This document shows, one piece after another, positions 26,138 through 33,671 of a stretch of DNA of 64,000 nt. The translations under genes were made by a program, and so were the position numbers. Below the pieces are notes generated by a model, which worked only from the letters and a program-made list of their open reading frames with translations, made no database searches and had not been told where the DNA came from. Position 1 is the stretch's first letter; each line of letters opens with the position of its first letter. The stretch covers positions 204,673 to 268,672 of the forward strand of contig NZ_AYMJ01000011.1 in NCBI RefSeq assembly GCF_000633255.1, read 5' to 3'. Origin of the DNA: Pseudomonas sp. H1h (lineage in GTDB: Bacteria; Pseudomonadota; Gammaproteobacteria; Pseudomonadales; Pseudomonadaceae).

Positions 26138-26995
26138 TCAGAATTCCCAGCCGATGTGGCCATAGGTTGGGTACGGGTCTGTACCGTTATGCTCGGCGCT
26201 GGTGTTGTCTGGGTAGTAAACCTTCCGGCGACGCGCTGTTGGCGTGAAGCCAAAACGAGCCCAAACCGGGGTTTCCTGGACAATCGCCAGGCTGCCATTC
26301 GGCTGCAGTCGCATGGTGGCACCAGGATGCCCGCCAGTGCCCGACTGCCAGATCGGTACGTTATTCGCTGCATAAATAACGAAGTTACCATCATTCTGGA
26401 ATACAGCTCGCACCGCACCCTTGTTCTGGGTGTAGCTGGCCCAGCGAACACTCCAGTTCGGGCCATAGTTCACGACGTTGCCGTCCCCTTGGAAGATCAA
26501 GGCGCCGTCACCGGCAAAGTACGGAACACCCATTGCCAGTTCGGTTGTACCGCCGAACAGATACGCACCACCACCTGGATCAAGCGGAAGGGATGGAGTG
26601 CCATTCCAGATCGGCAGAGAGTCGACCAGAACGATGTTGCCGTCGTTCTGCAATGCCATATGAGTTCGGTTCCACTGATCTTCACTGGTGAAGCCAGAGT
26701 TGTTGGTTAGCCAGGTACGACCCCGGAGAGGATCGTCGAGAAACGCGCCAAATTGAACATACAGCTGCACCGGCACCTGGTATCGCAATGGAACGGTTGA
26801 AGTGTAAGGGGTAGTTTCGTTGGCGATCCAAACCACCGCGCCATTGTCCTGCAACGCGAGGTTGCCGTCGGGTTGCAACAGCAGCTTGAATCGGCCGTTT
26901 GGCGAAAGCAGGAATTGTCCCGGAGACATCGTTTGATAAGCAGGGAGAATCGAAGTACCGCTGCGTTGAAACGGAGTACGTGTACGTCCAGCCAT
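26138..26995 (-). CDS. B-type (monocot mannose-binding) lectin protein
   Basis: A 285-residue protein built from bulb-type lectin repeats. Two complete QxDxNxVxY sugar-binding motifs are seen (QGDGNVVNY near residue 169 and QNDGNFVIY near 200), plus degenerate copies near 41, 116 and 231. No signal peptide. Size and tandem lectin domains recall Pseudomonas lectin-like bacteriocins (LlpA), but here it lies in a prophage late operon beside holins, so a virion receptor-binding role is also possible. The start is ATG at 26995 with AGGTGA upstream; the GTG at 27004 is the alternative. Confidence 0.8.
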   Translation of the reverse strand: MAGRTRTPFQRSGTSILPAYQTMSPGQFLLSPNGRFKLLLQPDGNLALQDNGAVVWIANETTPYTSTVPLRYQVPVQLYVQFGAFLDDPLRGRTWLTNNSGFTSEDQWNRTHMALQNDGNIVLVDSLPIWNGTPSLPLDPGGGAYLFGGTTELAMGVPYFAGDGALIFQGDGNVVNYGPNWSVRWASYTQNKGAVRAVFQNDGNFVIYAANNVPIWQSGTGGHPGATMRLQPNGSLAIVQETPVWARFGFTPTARRRKVYYPDNTSAEHNGTDPYPTYGHIGWEF

Positions 26996-27095
26996 GTTGT
27001 TCACCTATAGAGTCGAATGATTGTTCGCGAAGATTTCCGCTTTCATGTCGCTCAGAGGCGATCTCTAGAGGCTCCTGACCTTCTGTTTTTTTCAT
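26996..27095 (-). pseudogene. remnant of a third Com-like gene upstream of the lectin gene
   Basis: About 90 nt upstream of the lectin gene align with the 3' end and trailer of the Com gene at 27502-27648 (shared GAGGC, TCGCTCA.AGGCGAT and ATTCG.CTC.ATAGGT blocks), but the zinc-finger part is absent. I read it as a com gene lost by deletion. Confidence 0.45.
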
Positions 27096-27131
27096 ACTGA
27101 GAAAAAAGCCGTAGAAACGCCTTTTTACCCG

Positions 27132-27455
27132 TTACGGCAGCAGGTCGTAGGTCACGTAAGCCGTACCGCCGCCATTCTGCGTCATTGCTACCCAAAGGCC
27201 CTGACCGGCAGGAATGGTCACAGGGAACGGGAGAGTGGAAGAACCGTTAACGGCGGACAAGATAACAGGCACGTTAGTCATCCAGCGCCCAGTAGGCATG
27301 GTCGTGCCGGTGCTAATAAATCCGTTCCCGGATGGGCTAATCATCGTAGCTGTTCGAACTACCGCGCCATTGACGTTCTGTGCCGGAGTGAAAATTACGT
27401 CTTCGTAGCTGGTTGCCACCGATTTGAAGCGGCTGCCGATTTGTACTGGTTCCAT
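27132..27455 (-). CDS. small beta-rich structural-type protein
   Basis: A 107-residue protein, start MEPVQIGSRF, rich in Thr, Val and Gly without membrane segments, ending in VAMTQNGGGTAYVTYDLLP. It could be a virion decoration or fibre-associated protein. It lies 46 nt downstream of a Com-like gene, separated by a GCGGA/TCCGC hairpin (27485-27498). No family recognised. Confidence 0.55.
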   Translation of the reverse strand: MEPVQIGSRFKSVATSYEDVIFTPAQNVNGAVVRTATMISPSGNGFISTGTTMPTGRWMTNVPVILSAVNGSSTLPFPVTIPAGQGLWVAMTQNGGGTAYVTYDLLP

Positions 27456-27501
27456 TTTTTTACCTATTGAGTCAAATGATTATTCGCGGAGGATTCCGCA
27501 T

Positions 27502-27648
27502 TCAGTCGCTCAAAGGCGATCGCTCGAGGCTCGTGGCCTTCTCATGATTCAACGTTCCGCATCGGGAACACTTGATCTGGAGCTCGGTAAACTCACCCAC
27601 CCGGGCGAGAAGTCTTTTGCATTTTCCACATCTGCATTCTTTCAACAT
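27502..27648 (-). CDS. com: Com-like zinc-finger regulator, copy 1
   Basis: A 48-residue protein with two Cys pairs (CGKC and CSRC) flanking RLLARVGEFTELQIK, the signature of the phage Mu Com family. Mu Com is a small zinc protein that binds mom mRNA and activates its translation. The start is ATG at 27648 with AAAGGA 8 nt upstream. No mom-like methyltransferase follows; the next gene is the small protein at 27132. About 85% identical to copy 2. Confidence 0.75.
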   Translation of the reverse strand: MLKECRCGKCKRLLARVGEFTELQIKCSRCGTLNHEKATSLERSPLSD

Positions 27649-27685
27649 CTGCAAATTCCTTTTGCAAATGGCTTTCTTGCGGAAA

Positions 27686-27709
27686 CAAAAAAGCCCCTGC
27701 AAGTGCAGG
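27686..27709 (-). terminator. hairpin terminator upstream of com copy 1
   Basis: Minus strand CCTGCA CT TGCAGG GGC then six T. It lies 38 nt before the com start. The 190 nt further upstream (27710-27904) hold no gene that I can support. Confidence 0.65.
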
Positions 27710-27904
27710 TGCGCTCGTCTTCCCGAGCTGCCGGCCAAAGACCTTCTCAGCGTCGACGCCTCAATGCGTCGATCGCGCCGTTATTGTCTCGCGCCACCCT
27801 GGAAGCACAGTGAGGTCAGGATGCACGGGCCGCCGATGTTTTTCCGTAGCGCTGCACTACCGGCTTATCCGAGTCCAGGCATCCCCCGAGCCTGAATCAG
27901 AAAT

Positions 27905-27932
27905 GAAAAAGCCCAGCGCGACGGCTGGGCTC
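27905..27932 (-). terminator. terminator after the beta-propeller gene
   Basis: Minus strand AGCCCAGC, 6-nt loop, GCTGGGCT, then TTTTC. It lies 22 nt after the stop. Confidence 0.75.
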
Positions 27933-27954
27933 TATTACGCAAGGAGATAGAAGA

Positions 27955-28917
27955 TCATGGAGTCCAGTAAGCAATCTTGCCGCCTGCACCAACAGCTACA
28001 AACTTGCCGTTGCCGTAAGCGACGCTCCGGATATCGGTTCCTGCAAAAGTGTTGGCTTGCTGAACCCAGCCGATTCCATCCTCGGAAACGGCTGTCTTGC
28101 CACCGTCGCCGACAGCTACATACTTGCCATTACCGTAAGCAATGTCGCGGATGATGGTTCCACCGAAACTGGTATCTTCAACAGCAGTCCAGCTAAGTCC
28201 ATCGGATGAATATGCCATCTTGCCATCCGCACCAACGATAAACATTTTCCCGTTGCAAAGCTTCATGGAAAGGATGGTGCTACTGCCGAAGGTGCTGGTT
28301 CTGGTCGTGAATGTTTGCGGATTATCCGTCGCCATCTTCACAGCGCTGAGCAGCTTCCCATTCGATCCCGCAATCAACACAAAACTGCCAATGACGTTGA
28401 CGCAGTAAACAGTCTCGCTAGAAGTGAAGGTCGTAGTGCGCTCCACCTGGCCCGACCAATCGCCATAACGGGAAAAGACTTTACCGTTAGACCCAACCAG
28501 TATCCAGGTGTTGTTCTCGCCGTAAATTGGCTTATAAAACACAATGCCTTGCAAGTCTCCGGACGCGCGAACAGTTGCCGTAAGGTCTGTCCAAGCCCTT
28601 TCAGGGCGTGCTGTGCTGCCGAAGATCAGATTGCCGGCTTGAGAAAGGGCTTGAAGCGATGACCCAATACCGTTCCAGTACAGCTCATTGATGACCTTCC
28701 CGCTATCAGAGGTGAGGGCGCCCTGAATCTTGGTCCAAGCTGTACCAGTTGCGCTTCCGCCGACAAGCTGAGTGGTTGAGGGAAGACCGTTGCCACCAGC
28801 CGCATAAAACTTGCCCTCCGCAAAAACCACGCGCCGAAGCATGCCGGTGTTATCCACCGGTTCTACTTGAGTCCAAAGATCTTGCAAGGTTTGAGACGCT
28901 GAGTTTGCGTTTTCCAT
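27955..28917 (-). CDS. beta-propeller repeat protein (tail fibre-like candidate)
   Basis: A 320-residue protein made of about six repeats with the pattern AYGNGKFVAVGAGGKIAYS.DG..W, as in WD40-like or Ycf48-type propellers. The repeats are clearest in the C-terminal half. Such propellers occur in phage fibre or receptor-binding proteins. GGAG lies 7 nt before the ATG. It is preceded by Com copy 2 and followed by a terminator, so it forms a discrete cassette. Confidence 0.7.
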   Translation of the reverse strand: MENANSASQTLQDLWTQVEPVDNTGMLRRVVFAEGKFYAAGGNGLPSTTQLVGGSATGTAWTKIQGALTSDSGKVINELYWNGIGSSLQALSQAGNLIFGSTARPERAWTDLTATVRASGDLQGIVFYKPIYGENNTWILVGSNGKVFSRYGDWSGQVERTTTFTSSETVYCVNVIGSFVLIAGSNGKLLSAVKMATDNPQTFTTRTSTFGSSTILSMKLCNGKMFIVGADGKMAYSSDGLSWTAVEDTSFGGTIIRDIAYGNGKYVAVGDGGKTAVSEDGIGWVQQANTFAGTDIRSVAYGNGKFVAVGAGGKIAYWTP

Positions 28918-28955
28918 TTTAAACTCCGTTATTGAGCTGATTTAAGTTCAGGCCT

Positions 28956-29114
28956 CTATATTGGGCGTATGGCGCTCATGGGCGATTGCTCGAGGCTCGC
29001 GGCCTTCACATGATTCAGCGTCCCGCATCGGGAACATTTGATCTGGAGCTCGGTAAACTCACCCACCCGGGCGAGAAGTCTGTTGCATTTTCCGCATCTG
29101 CATTCTTTTAACAT
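28956..29114 (-). CDS. com: Com-like zinc-finger regulator, copy 2
   Basis: A 52-residue protein nearly identical to copy 1 through the two-CxxC finger, with a different C terminus (MSAIRPI). I take ATG at 29114 by homology; an ATG four codons upstream (29126) is possible. Neither has a strong ribosome binding site, unlike copy 1. It lies 38 nt upstream of the beta-propeller gene. Confidence 0.72.
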   Translation of the reverse strand: MLKECRCGKCNRLLARVGEFTELQIKCSRCGTLNHVKAASLEQSPMSAIRPI

Positions 29115-29263
29115 CTGCAAGTCCATTTGTTTTTCTGCTAGGCTCCGTCCCGCTCGCGCGAGCAGTGAGGGCCTTGGCTGGCTTGCAGGCACTATCTGCG
29201 ATCTAGCGTCTCTTTTGGGTGTTAGCGCATCCTTTGGAGTCGCCCTCTCTTTTTCACCGCGCA

Positions 29264-29294
29264 TAAAAAAGCCCCGAACTTGTCGGGGCTTTTT
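29264..29294 (-). terminator. strong bidirectional terminator (tR'-like, distal)
   Basis: AAAAAAGCCCCGA, ACT, TGTCGGGGCTTTTT: a perfect hairpin with A/T tracts on both sides. It is the second of two terminators met by transcripts from the predicted late promoter. Confidence 0.85.
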
Positions 29295-29310
29295 GCTTTC
29301 TGGCGGGCAT

Positions 29311-29339
29311 AAAAAAACCGGCTTCAGAACCGGCTTTTT
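29311..29339 (-). terminator. strong bidirectional terminator (tR'-like, proximal)
   Basis: AAAAAAACCGG, CTTCAGAA, CCGGCTTTTT. It lies about 35 nt downstream of the predicted late transcription start. Confidence 0.85.
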
Positions 29340-29378
29340 CAAGTAACTTGCCGAAGGCAAAATACTAACTATGAAGAA

Positions 29379-29407
29379 ATCATGCCCTCAGCCGTGCGGG
29401 AAGTCAA
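29379..29407 (-). promoter_or_regulatory. predicted late promoter (pR'-like)
   Basis: Minus strand TTGACT (29407-29402), 17-nt spacer, CATGAT (29384-29379). It overlaps the last codon of the Q-position gene. The initial transcript carries a UUCG-loop hairpin (TTGCC TTCG GGCAA region, 29349-29361) followed by the two terminators. The layout matches lambda Q / pR' / tR'. Confidence 0.6.
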
Positions 29408-29985
29408 GCGGCCTCTTTCATTTTATAAATCACCCGTCCAATTGGACTCAATGCGCGTGCGTCGATGTCGTAACAGGCATCGAAGCAAAGCTGCACGAAT
29501 GGCTCCCAATCACGGCCCCAAGCTGCGGATGACAGCTCAATGTCGTACTCCCCCTTTATCCAGGCTCTGAACAACTCGGGCTTTATCAGCGGATCGGCGT
29601 TGGCCGATTGTCCGCCTTGGTGCATGTAGCGGTAACGACGAAAAACGCCCTTGGCAACGTACTCGGCCCGCTCCCGCTTGCTGGCGGTCATGCGTGCTGC
29701 TCGCGAACATGCAAGATTGAAAACCGCAGCTTCGGCCTCCTCCCGATCGTCATCTGTCGGCTCAGCCGCATACATTGCATTGCCGAAAGCCCGCAATTGA
29801 AAGTGAAGCCGTGCGATAGCCGACTGAATGTGACCGGCCAGCACCGCGTGCATCGCAGGGTTCGCCGTCGGGCCTCGCTCAGTGCTCTGTACTACTACAC
29901 CCAGTTCGGCAGCGTCGGAAGTCTGGCCCGGGGCCGGGTTGTAGTTGCAGTCGTGCCATGCCTGGCGCGCCGAATTGATTTTCAT
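29404..29985 (-). CDS. protein in the position of late antiterminator Q
   Basis: A 193-residue protein with no domain I can name; helical, with a basic stretch (SRAARMTASKRERAEYVAKGVFRRYRYMH) that could bind DNA or RNA. It overlaps ninG by 4 nt and is the last gene before the predicted late promoter and its terminators, exactly where Q lies in lambdoid phages. The antiterminator role is inferred from position only. Confidence 0.6.
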   Translation of the reverse strand: MKINSARQAWHDCNYNPAPGQTSDAAELGVVVQSTERGPTANPAMHAVLAGHIQSAIARLHFQLRAFGNAMYAAEPTDDDREEAEAAVFNLACSRAARMTASKRERAEYVAKGVFRRYRYMHQGGQSANADPLIKPELFRAWIKGEYDIELSSAAWGRDWEPFVQLCFDACYDIDARALSPIGRVIYKMKEAA

Positions 29986-30596
29986 GCTGCGTGCCCCTTC
30001 TTCAGTTCTCTGTTCTTTGCCCGATATTCGGCCTTGATGGTTTTGATTTCTTCGACGGTGTACTTGCGGGACTCATGAGGCCCTTCAAGCCATTCGACTT
30101 TTTCGGCGCCGATTCCCTGTAGGAGTGAGATTCGGTAATTCACCAAATTGCCTGACAGGTGTGTATTGCACGGGGCGCACTGTTTCCAGACATTGAGCGG
30201 CTCGAATCGCAATTCAGGGTTCGCTCCTACGGATCGGTAGTGCCCGGCGTGGTATTGGCCGTCGTGGTGGCGGCCGCAACTGATACAAGGGCGATCGGCG
30301 TCACGCAGGCGAACCCACTCGTTGAATGCCGCCTGGGCTTCGCGCAGGTGATCCGCCCTGCTCATCAGCTTCTCCTTGCGGACTTTGATCTCGCGGCGAC
30401 CTACTTCGGCCAAGGCCTTTCCGGCTATTGCGCGCCCCCTCTCCGACTGCCCATAAGCAATGGCGCACTTGATCTCTCCGCATACGGCCTGGCCATTCCG
30501 CGCAGGTACGAACATCATCCGGCACTCTGGGCAGCGCTTTCGCCGTGGAGCGCCAGACCTGAGCGGCGTTTTGCGCTGTAGTGGTGTGCGCTTCAT
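29982..30596 (-). CDS. ninG: NinG recombination protein
   Basis: A 204-residue protein of the NinG/Rap family. An N-terminal zinc site (CPEC and CGEIKC) is followed by a long basic helix and a C-terminal HNH-like region (CISCGRHHDGQYHAGHY, QCAPCNTHLSGN). Lambda Rap is a structure-specific endonuclease that cuts D-loops and Holliday junctions. It overlaps both neighbours by 4 nt. Confidence 0.9.
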   Translation of the reverse strand: MKRTPLQRKTPLRSGAPRRKRCPECRMMFVPARNGQAVCGEIKCAIAYGQSERGRAIAGKALAEVGRREIKVRKEKLMSRADHLREAQAAFNEWVRLRDADRPCISCGRHHDGQYHAGHYRSVGANPELRFEPLNVWKQCAPCNTHLSGNLVNYRISLLQGIGAEKVEWLEGPHESRKYTVEEIKTIKAEYRAKNRELKKGHAA

Positions 30597-31180
30597 GCGT
30601 AGCTCCCGATCTGGTCAGCAGCACTCAGGGCGGCATCTTCGGTCTCAAAGTGCGCTGACAGGACGAGGCGCCAGCAGGCGTTGAACACGTCGCGGTAAAG
30701 CGGCTCAAAGGCCGTGTCGTCCATATTTGCCCAACTGATCGACTTGGCCTCCTTGCGAACACCGTCAGGAGTTCGCACCAGGTGGAAATGACCGGCCTCG
30801 ATCGTCACCCATTCCCGGAAAGCTTCGCGAGACTTTTCCACGGTCGGGAAACGTTCGGCCCGCTCGGTTTCGAGGTGGGCAATGTAGGAATCCACGGCAT
30901 GCGACAACTGACCGGGCTTGCCGCTGGCAGCCTCGAAGAACTTGGCCAGACCACGGATGCCACGCATTTCCTGACGCGGGACCAGGCCGCCAACCGGCTC
31001 CCAGTACTCCCACGCCAGATCCAGCATCGAGAAGAACTTGCCGTGAAACTTGGCGTTGCGCATCTTCGTGAATTTGCCGTGGATGACCTGACCGAGCTTC
31101 CATTTTTGGGTTACTTCACGGTCGGCCTCAGTCGCTGGAACCAAGCCTTGCGCGGTGCGGATAAGGGCGAGCTCAGCCAT
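30593..31180 (-). CDS. DUF1367 family phage protein
   Basis: A 195-residue protein of the DUF1367 type (start MAELALIRTAQGLVPATEADREV; IHGKFTKMRNAKFHGKFFSMLDLAWEYW), common just upstream of ninG in Pseudomonas and enteric phages; it occupies the position of ninB. The exact function is unknown. Confidence 0.75.
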   Translation of the reverse strand: MAELALIRTAQGLVPATEADREVTQKWKLGQVIHGKFTKMRNAKFHGKFFSMLDLAWEYWEPVGGLVPRQEMRGIRGLAKFFEAASGKPGQLSHAVDSYIAHLETERAERFPTVEKSREAFREWVTIEAGHFHLVRTPDGVRKEAKSISWANMDDTAFEPLYRDVFNACWRLVLSAHFETEDAALSAADQIGSYA

Positions 31181-31964
31181 GCTCCACCCCCTTGATCACA
31201 GTTTTCCCGTTGCATAAAATCTGCTCACCAGCCTCATGCGCGCGCGAACCTTTCGGAAGTCTGAGCGAAAGCGAGAGGCTGGATTCTGTTCCTTCTCCGC
31301 CCGCTCGACTGTCAGCGGAATGCTCAAGCTCCCCCATAACCTCGCACGCGATGGCAAACGCCGGGTCACCCAAGCGGGTCGATTGCATGATGCGTGTCAT
31401 GCCTTCGAGCAAAGCGTCGTTCTGTTCCTGAAACTGGCCGGCACCACGCTGCAGCGCTTGCACCTGCCCACGCAGCGCCGCGTTTTCCGCATTGACGTGG
31501 CTGAATTGAGTGGCGATGTGCTCTTCCAGCGACACCTGGTCACGCTGCCAGTCGATGTCGTCGTGGTAGTAACCGAAGCGCTCGCAGAGGCTGCGGTGGA
31601 AGTTTTTGAAGCCAGACTCCACCACTTCCAGATCGCCCATTAACCCGGCAGCCATGTTGTCGATCTGCCCGATGATGCTTGTGGCATTTTCGAAGGGCTG
31701 GAAGTTTGGCGAATCCTTAGCGTAACGCCTGCGCCAGATCGCAATGGCTAAATCGGTTGCTTGGCGGATGGATGCACTGTTCTCGGTCTTAAGCTGATCG
31801 CGCTCATGCTTCAGCTCTTCATGCTCGAGGTTGAAGTCGCGGGCCTGGGTCATCTCGCCATCCAGATCGGCGCGCAGACACTCGTTCTCGGCGATCAAGG
31901 TGGACACAATCGGCGGCAAGCTACCGGCTTCAGACAGTCGTTTCAGTTCGGTGTAATCGGTCAT
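31173..31964 (-). CDS. coiled-coil phage protein, unknown function
   Basis: A 263-residue protein with long heptad-containing segments (residues about 20-70 and 145-180). The start ATG at 31964 overlaps the upstream stop (ATGA) with AGGGAG upstream. The C terminus is Ser-rich. It lies between replication and ninG-type genes. No family recognised. Confidence 0.6.
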   Translation of the reverse strand: MTDYTELKRLSEAGSLPPIVSTLIAENECLRADLDGEMTQARDFNLEHEELKHERDQLKTENSASIRQATDLAIAIWRRRYAKDSPNFQPFENATSIIGQIDNMAAGLMGDLEVVESGFKNFHRSLCERFGYYHDDIDWQRDQVSLEEHIATQFSHVNAENAALRGQVQALQRGAGQFQEQNDALLEGMTRIMQSTRLGDPAFAIACEVMGELEHSADSRAGGEGTESSLSLSLRLPKGSRAHEAGEQILCNGKTVIKGVEHG

Positions 31965-32758
31965 TGAGCCGCGCTCCCTGCTTTCCATTGTTCGGCCTGC
32001 CGAATCAGCAGCGCCCGGCGATCGGCCAGCTCGTTGGCTGCCACAATTCGCAGTTCTGTTTTTTCCTTGTCCGAGGCTTTCCGCATGGCCAGCATCGAGT
32101 CCTTAACCGCGGCGAGCTTCTCTCGCAGTTTTGGGGATGGCCGCGCGACCTCACCAGTGAGCAGCGCCACCACGGCCCGGCCGTCTTCAGTGACCGGCGC
32201 GACACTCAAGTCGGCCAGGTACTGCTGAGCGCGCTCCTGTGGGATTCGCTGCATTTGCAAAGCCTGGGTGATTGCCTGCGTGCGGCGATTGGCGTCGAAG
32301 CCGACAGACACATGCCAGTTCACCTCCTTGCCGTCCTCACGGGCTTGCCCTACCAGACGCTCGTAAGCGCTGTTGAACGCCATGCGCGCACCAACCTTGT
32401 CGCCGGCATCGAGGACAGGTTTTGCGGCAGCCAGGGCTAGCTGGATTTCGTCGGTCAGCACCACGGTTTCAAATTCATCGTTGGTGGTCATGGCGATCGC
32501 CCATGCTTCGTCCTTGCCCGGGCGGCCATCAGCTGCCCGCACTCGCTGGAGGATGTCGGCCATCCCCAGCTTGCCTTTCACCTCGAAGCGGCATGCCTTC
32601 AGAGCGGCTTTCACGGCGGGCACTGAGTAAACGCAGAGGTCTTCGGCCATCATCGCCGCGGTGCCTGGGTTCATTTCCTGACCCATGGACTCGGCGGTGG
32701 CGCAGATCGCTGCAGCGAGCCCGGCAACCTGCTGATCGTTCATTTCAAAGGTACTCAT
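31961..32758 (-). CDS. replication-region protein (hypothetical)
   Basis: A 265-residue helical protein, start MSTFEMNDQQ at 32758 with GGGGGAG upstream. It overlaps the initiator gene end by 14 nt. The position matches lambda P (helicase loader), and the N-terminal two thirds resemble proteins found there in Pseudomonas phages (LKACRFEVKGKLGMADILQRV), but I see no ATPase motif. The helicase-loader role is a guess. Confidence 0.6.
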   Translation of the reverse strand: MSTFEMNDQQVAGLAAAICATAESMGQEMNPGTAAMMAEDLCVYSVPAVKAALKACRFEVKGKLGMADILQRVRAADGRPGKDEAWAIAMTTNDEFETVVLTDEIQLALAAAKPVLDAGDKVGARMAFNSAYERLVGQAREDGKEVNWHVSVGFDANRRTQAITQALQMQRIPQERAQQYLADLSVAPVTEDGRAVVALLTGEVARPSPKLREKLAAVKDSMLAMRKASDKEKTELRIVAANELADRRALLIRQAEQWKAGSAAQ

Positions 32759-33671
32759 TGCGCTCTCCCCCTTGGCGCTTGGCCAAGACAATTTGCGCGG
32801 CCTGTTCGGCGGCGGAGACGTTTGCCTCGGTGCGCTCCATCTGGCGTGCGGTTGTCCCGTTGATGCGCTGACCGGTAACCCACTGGGTGTGGTAGCTCTC
32901 GGCGTTGGCCAGCAGCTCGTTGAGGCTGTGGCACTTGCGCAGGACGGCCGCATCGCTGGTTTTCAGGAAGTGGGCAGCGACGTGGTGAGCAACATCGGCG
33001 CCGAGGCGATCGACCAGTTGGCCGAGTTGTCCGCCGACCTTGGCGTTCCACACCGGCCAGGTGCTGTAGCGCTTGCGGTAGGCCATGGCGTAGTTCGCCC
33101 AGACCTTGAAGGTTTTGCAGGACTGGTCTTTGGGGCCTGGCATGTCGGCGGGAATCTCAACCCGTGGCGTATCGGTGCGATCAACCACCAGCACCAAACC
33201 GCGGGAATGACCCGGCACAACCTCGGCGGAAGCCGGGGGTGCAATTGGTTCAATGACCGGTTCATTGACTGGTTCAGGAGAGTGACTGGTTCTGGGTGCA
33301 GCTCTTGCACTACCTTCTAGTGCAGGAGATTCACTAGGGGGCGAACCTGCTGCACTACCCTGGTGAATCTGCTGCACTACCCCTGGTGCAGGAGGTGCAC
33401 CACCATCAAGGGTCAGTAAGTAAACATTTGACGAATTACCCTTTGGCCCACCCTTCCGAATTTCCTTACGGAGTAGTCCCGAGTCGCACAAAGCTGCAAT
33501 ATGGTTCATGACAGACCGCTTGCTGATCTCACACTGATCGGCGATGTGCTGATAGGAAGGCCAGCACTCACCTACGTCGCTGGCGTTGTCGGCCAGCTTG
33601 ATCAGCACCAGCTTTCGCAATGGATTGCCAACGCGAAGCTTCATCGCGGCGACCATAAGACCCATGCTCAC
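32745..33671 (-). CDS. replication initiator-like protein (O-like, HTH)
   Basis: A 308-residue protein. The N-terminal 80 residues form a winged helix-turn-helix (CWPSYQHIADQCEISKRSVMN) of the phage replication protein type. Residues about 90-160 are a Pro/Ala/Glu-rich linker whose DNA contains iteron-like repeats. The C-terminal domain is helical. This is the plan of lambda O, which binds iterons inside its own gene. The start is GTG at 33671, overlapping the Rha stop (GTGA). Confidence 0.75.
   Translation of the reverse strand: MSMGLMVAAMKLRVGNPLRKLVLIKLADNASDVGECWPSYQHIADQCEISKRSVMNHIAALCDSGLLRKEIRKGGPKGNSSNVYLLTLDGGAPPAPGVVQQIHQGSAAGSPPSESPALEGSARAAPRTSHSPEPVNEPVIEPIAPPASAEVVPGHSRGLVLVVDRTDTPRVEIPADMPGPKDQSCKTFKVWANYAMAYRKRYSTWPVWNAKVGGQLGQLVDRLGADVAHHVAAHFLKTSDAAVLRKCHSLNELLANAESYHTQWVTGQRINGTTARQMERTEANVSAAEQAAQIVLAKRQGGERNEYL
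33246..33400. repeat. iteron-like repeats, candidate replication origin
   Basis: Four GGTTC repeats (33247-33292) in the pattern GGTTCaatgacc, GGTTCattgact, GGTTCaggagagtgact, GGTTC. They are followed by three TGCACTACC copies (about 33306, 33351, 33373) and two GTGCAGGAG copies. All lie inside the initiator gene, as with ori-lambda. Confidence 0.5.

Noticed and set aside
33246..33400. CRISPR-like repeats
   Set aside because: The repeats are short, irregularly spaced and inside a coding linker; no uniform spacers and no cas genes, so iterons fit better.
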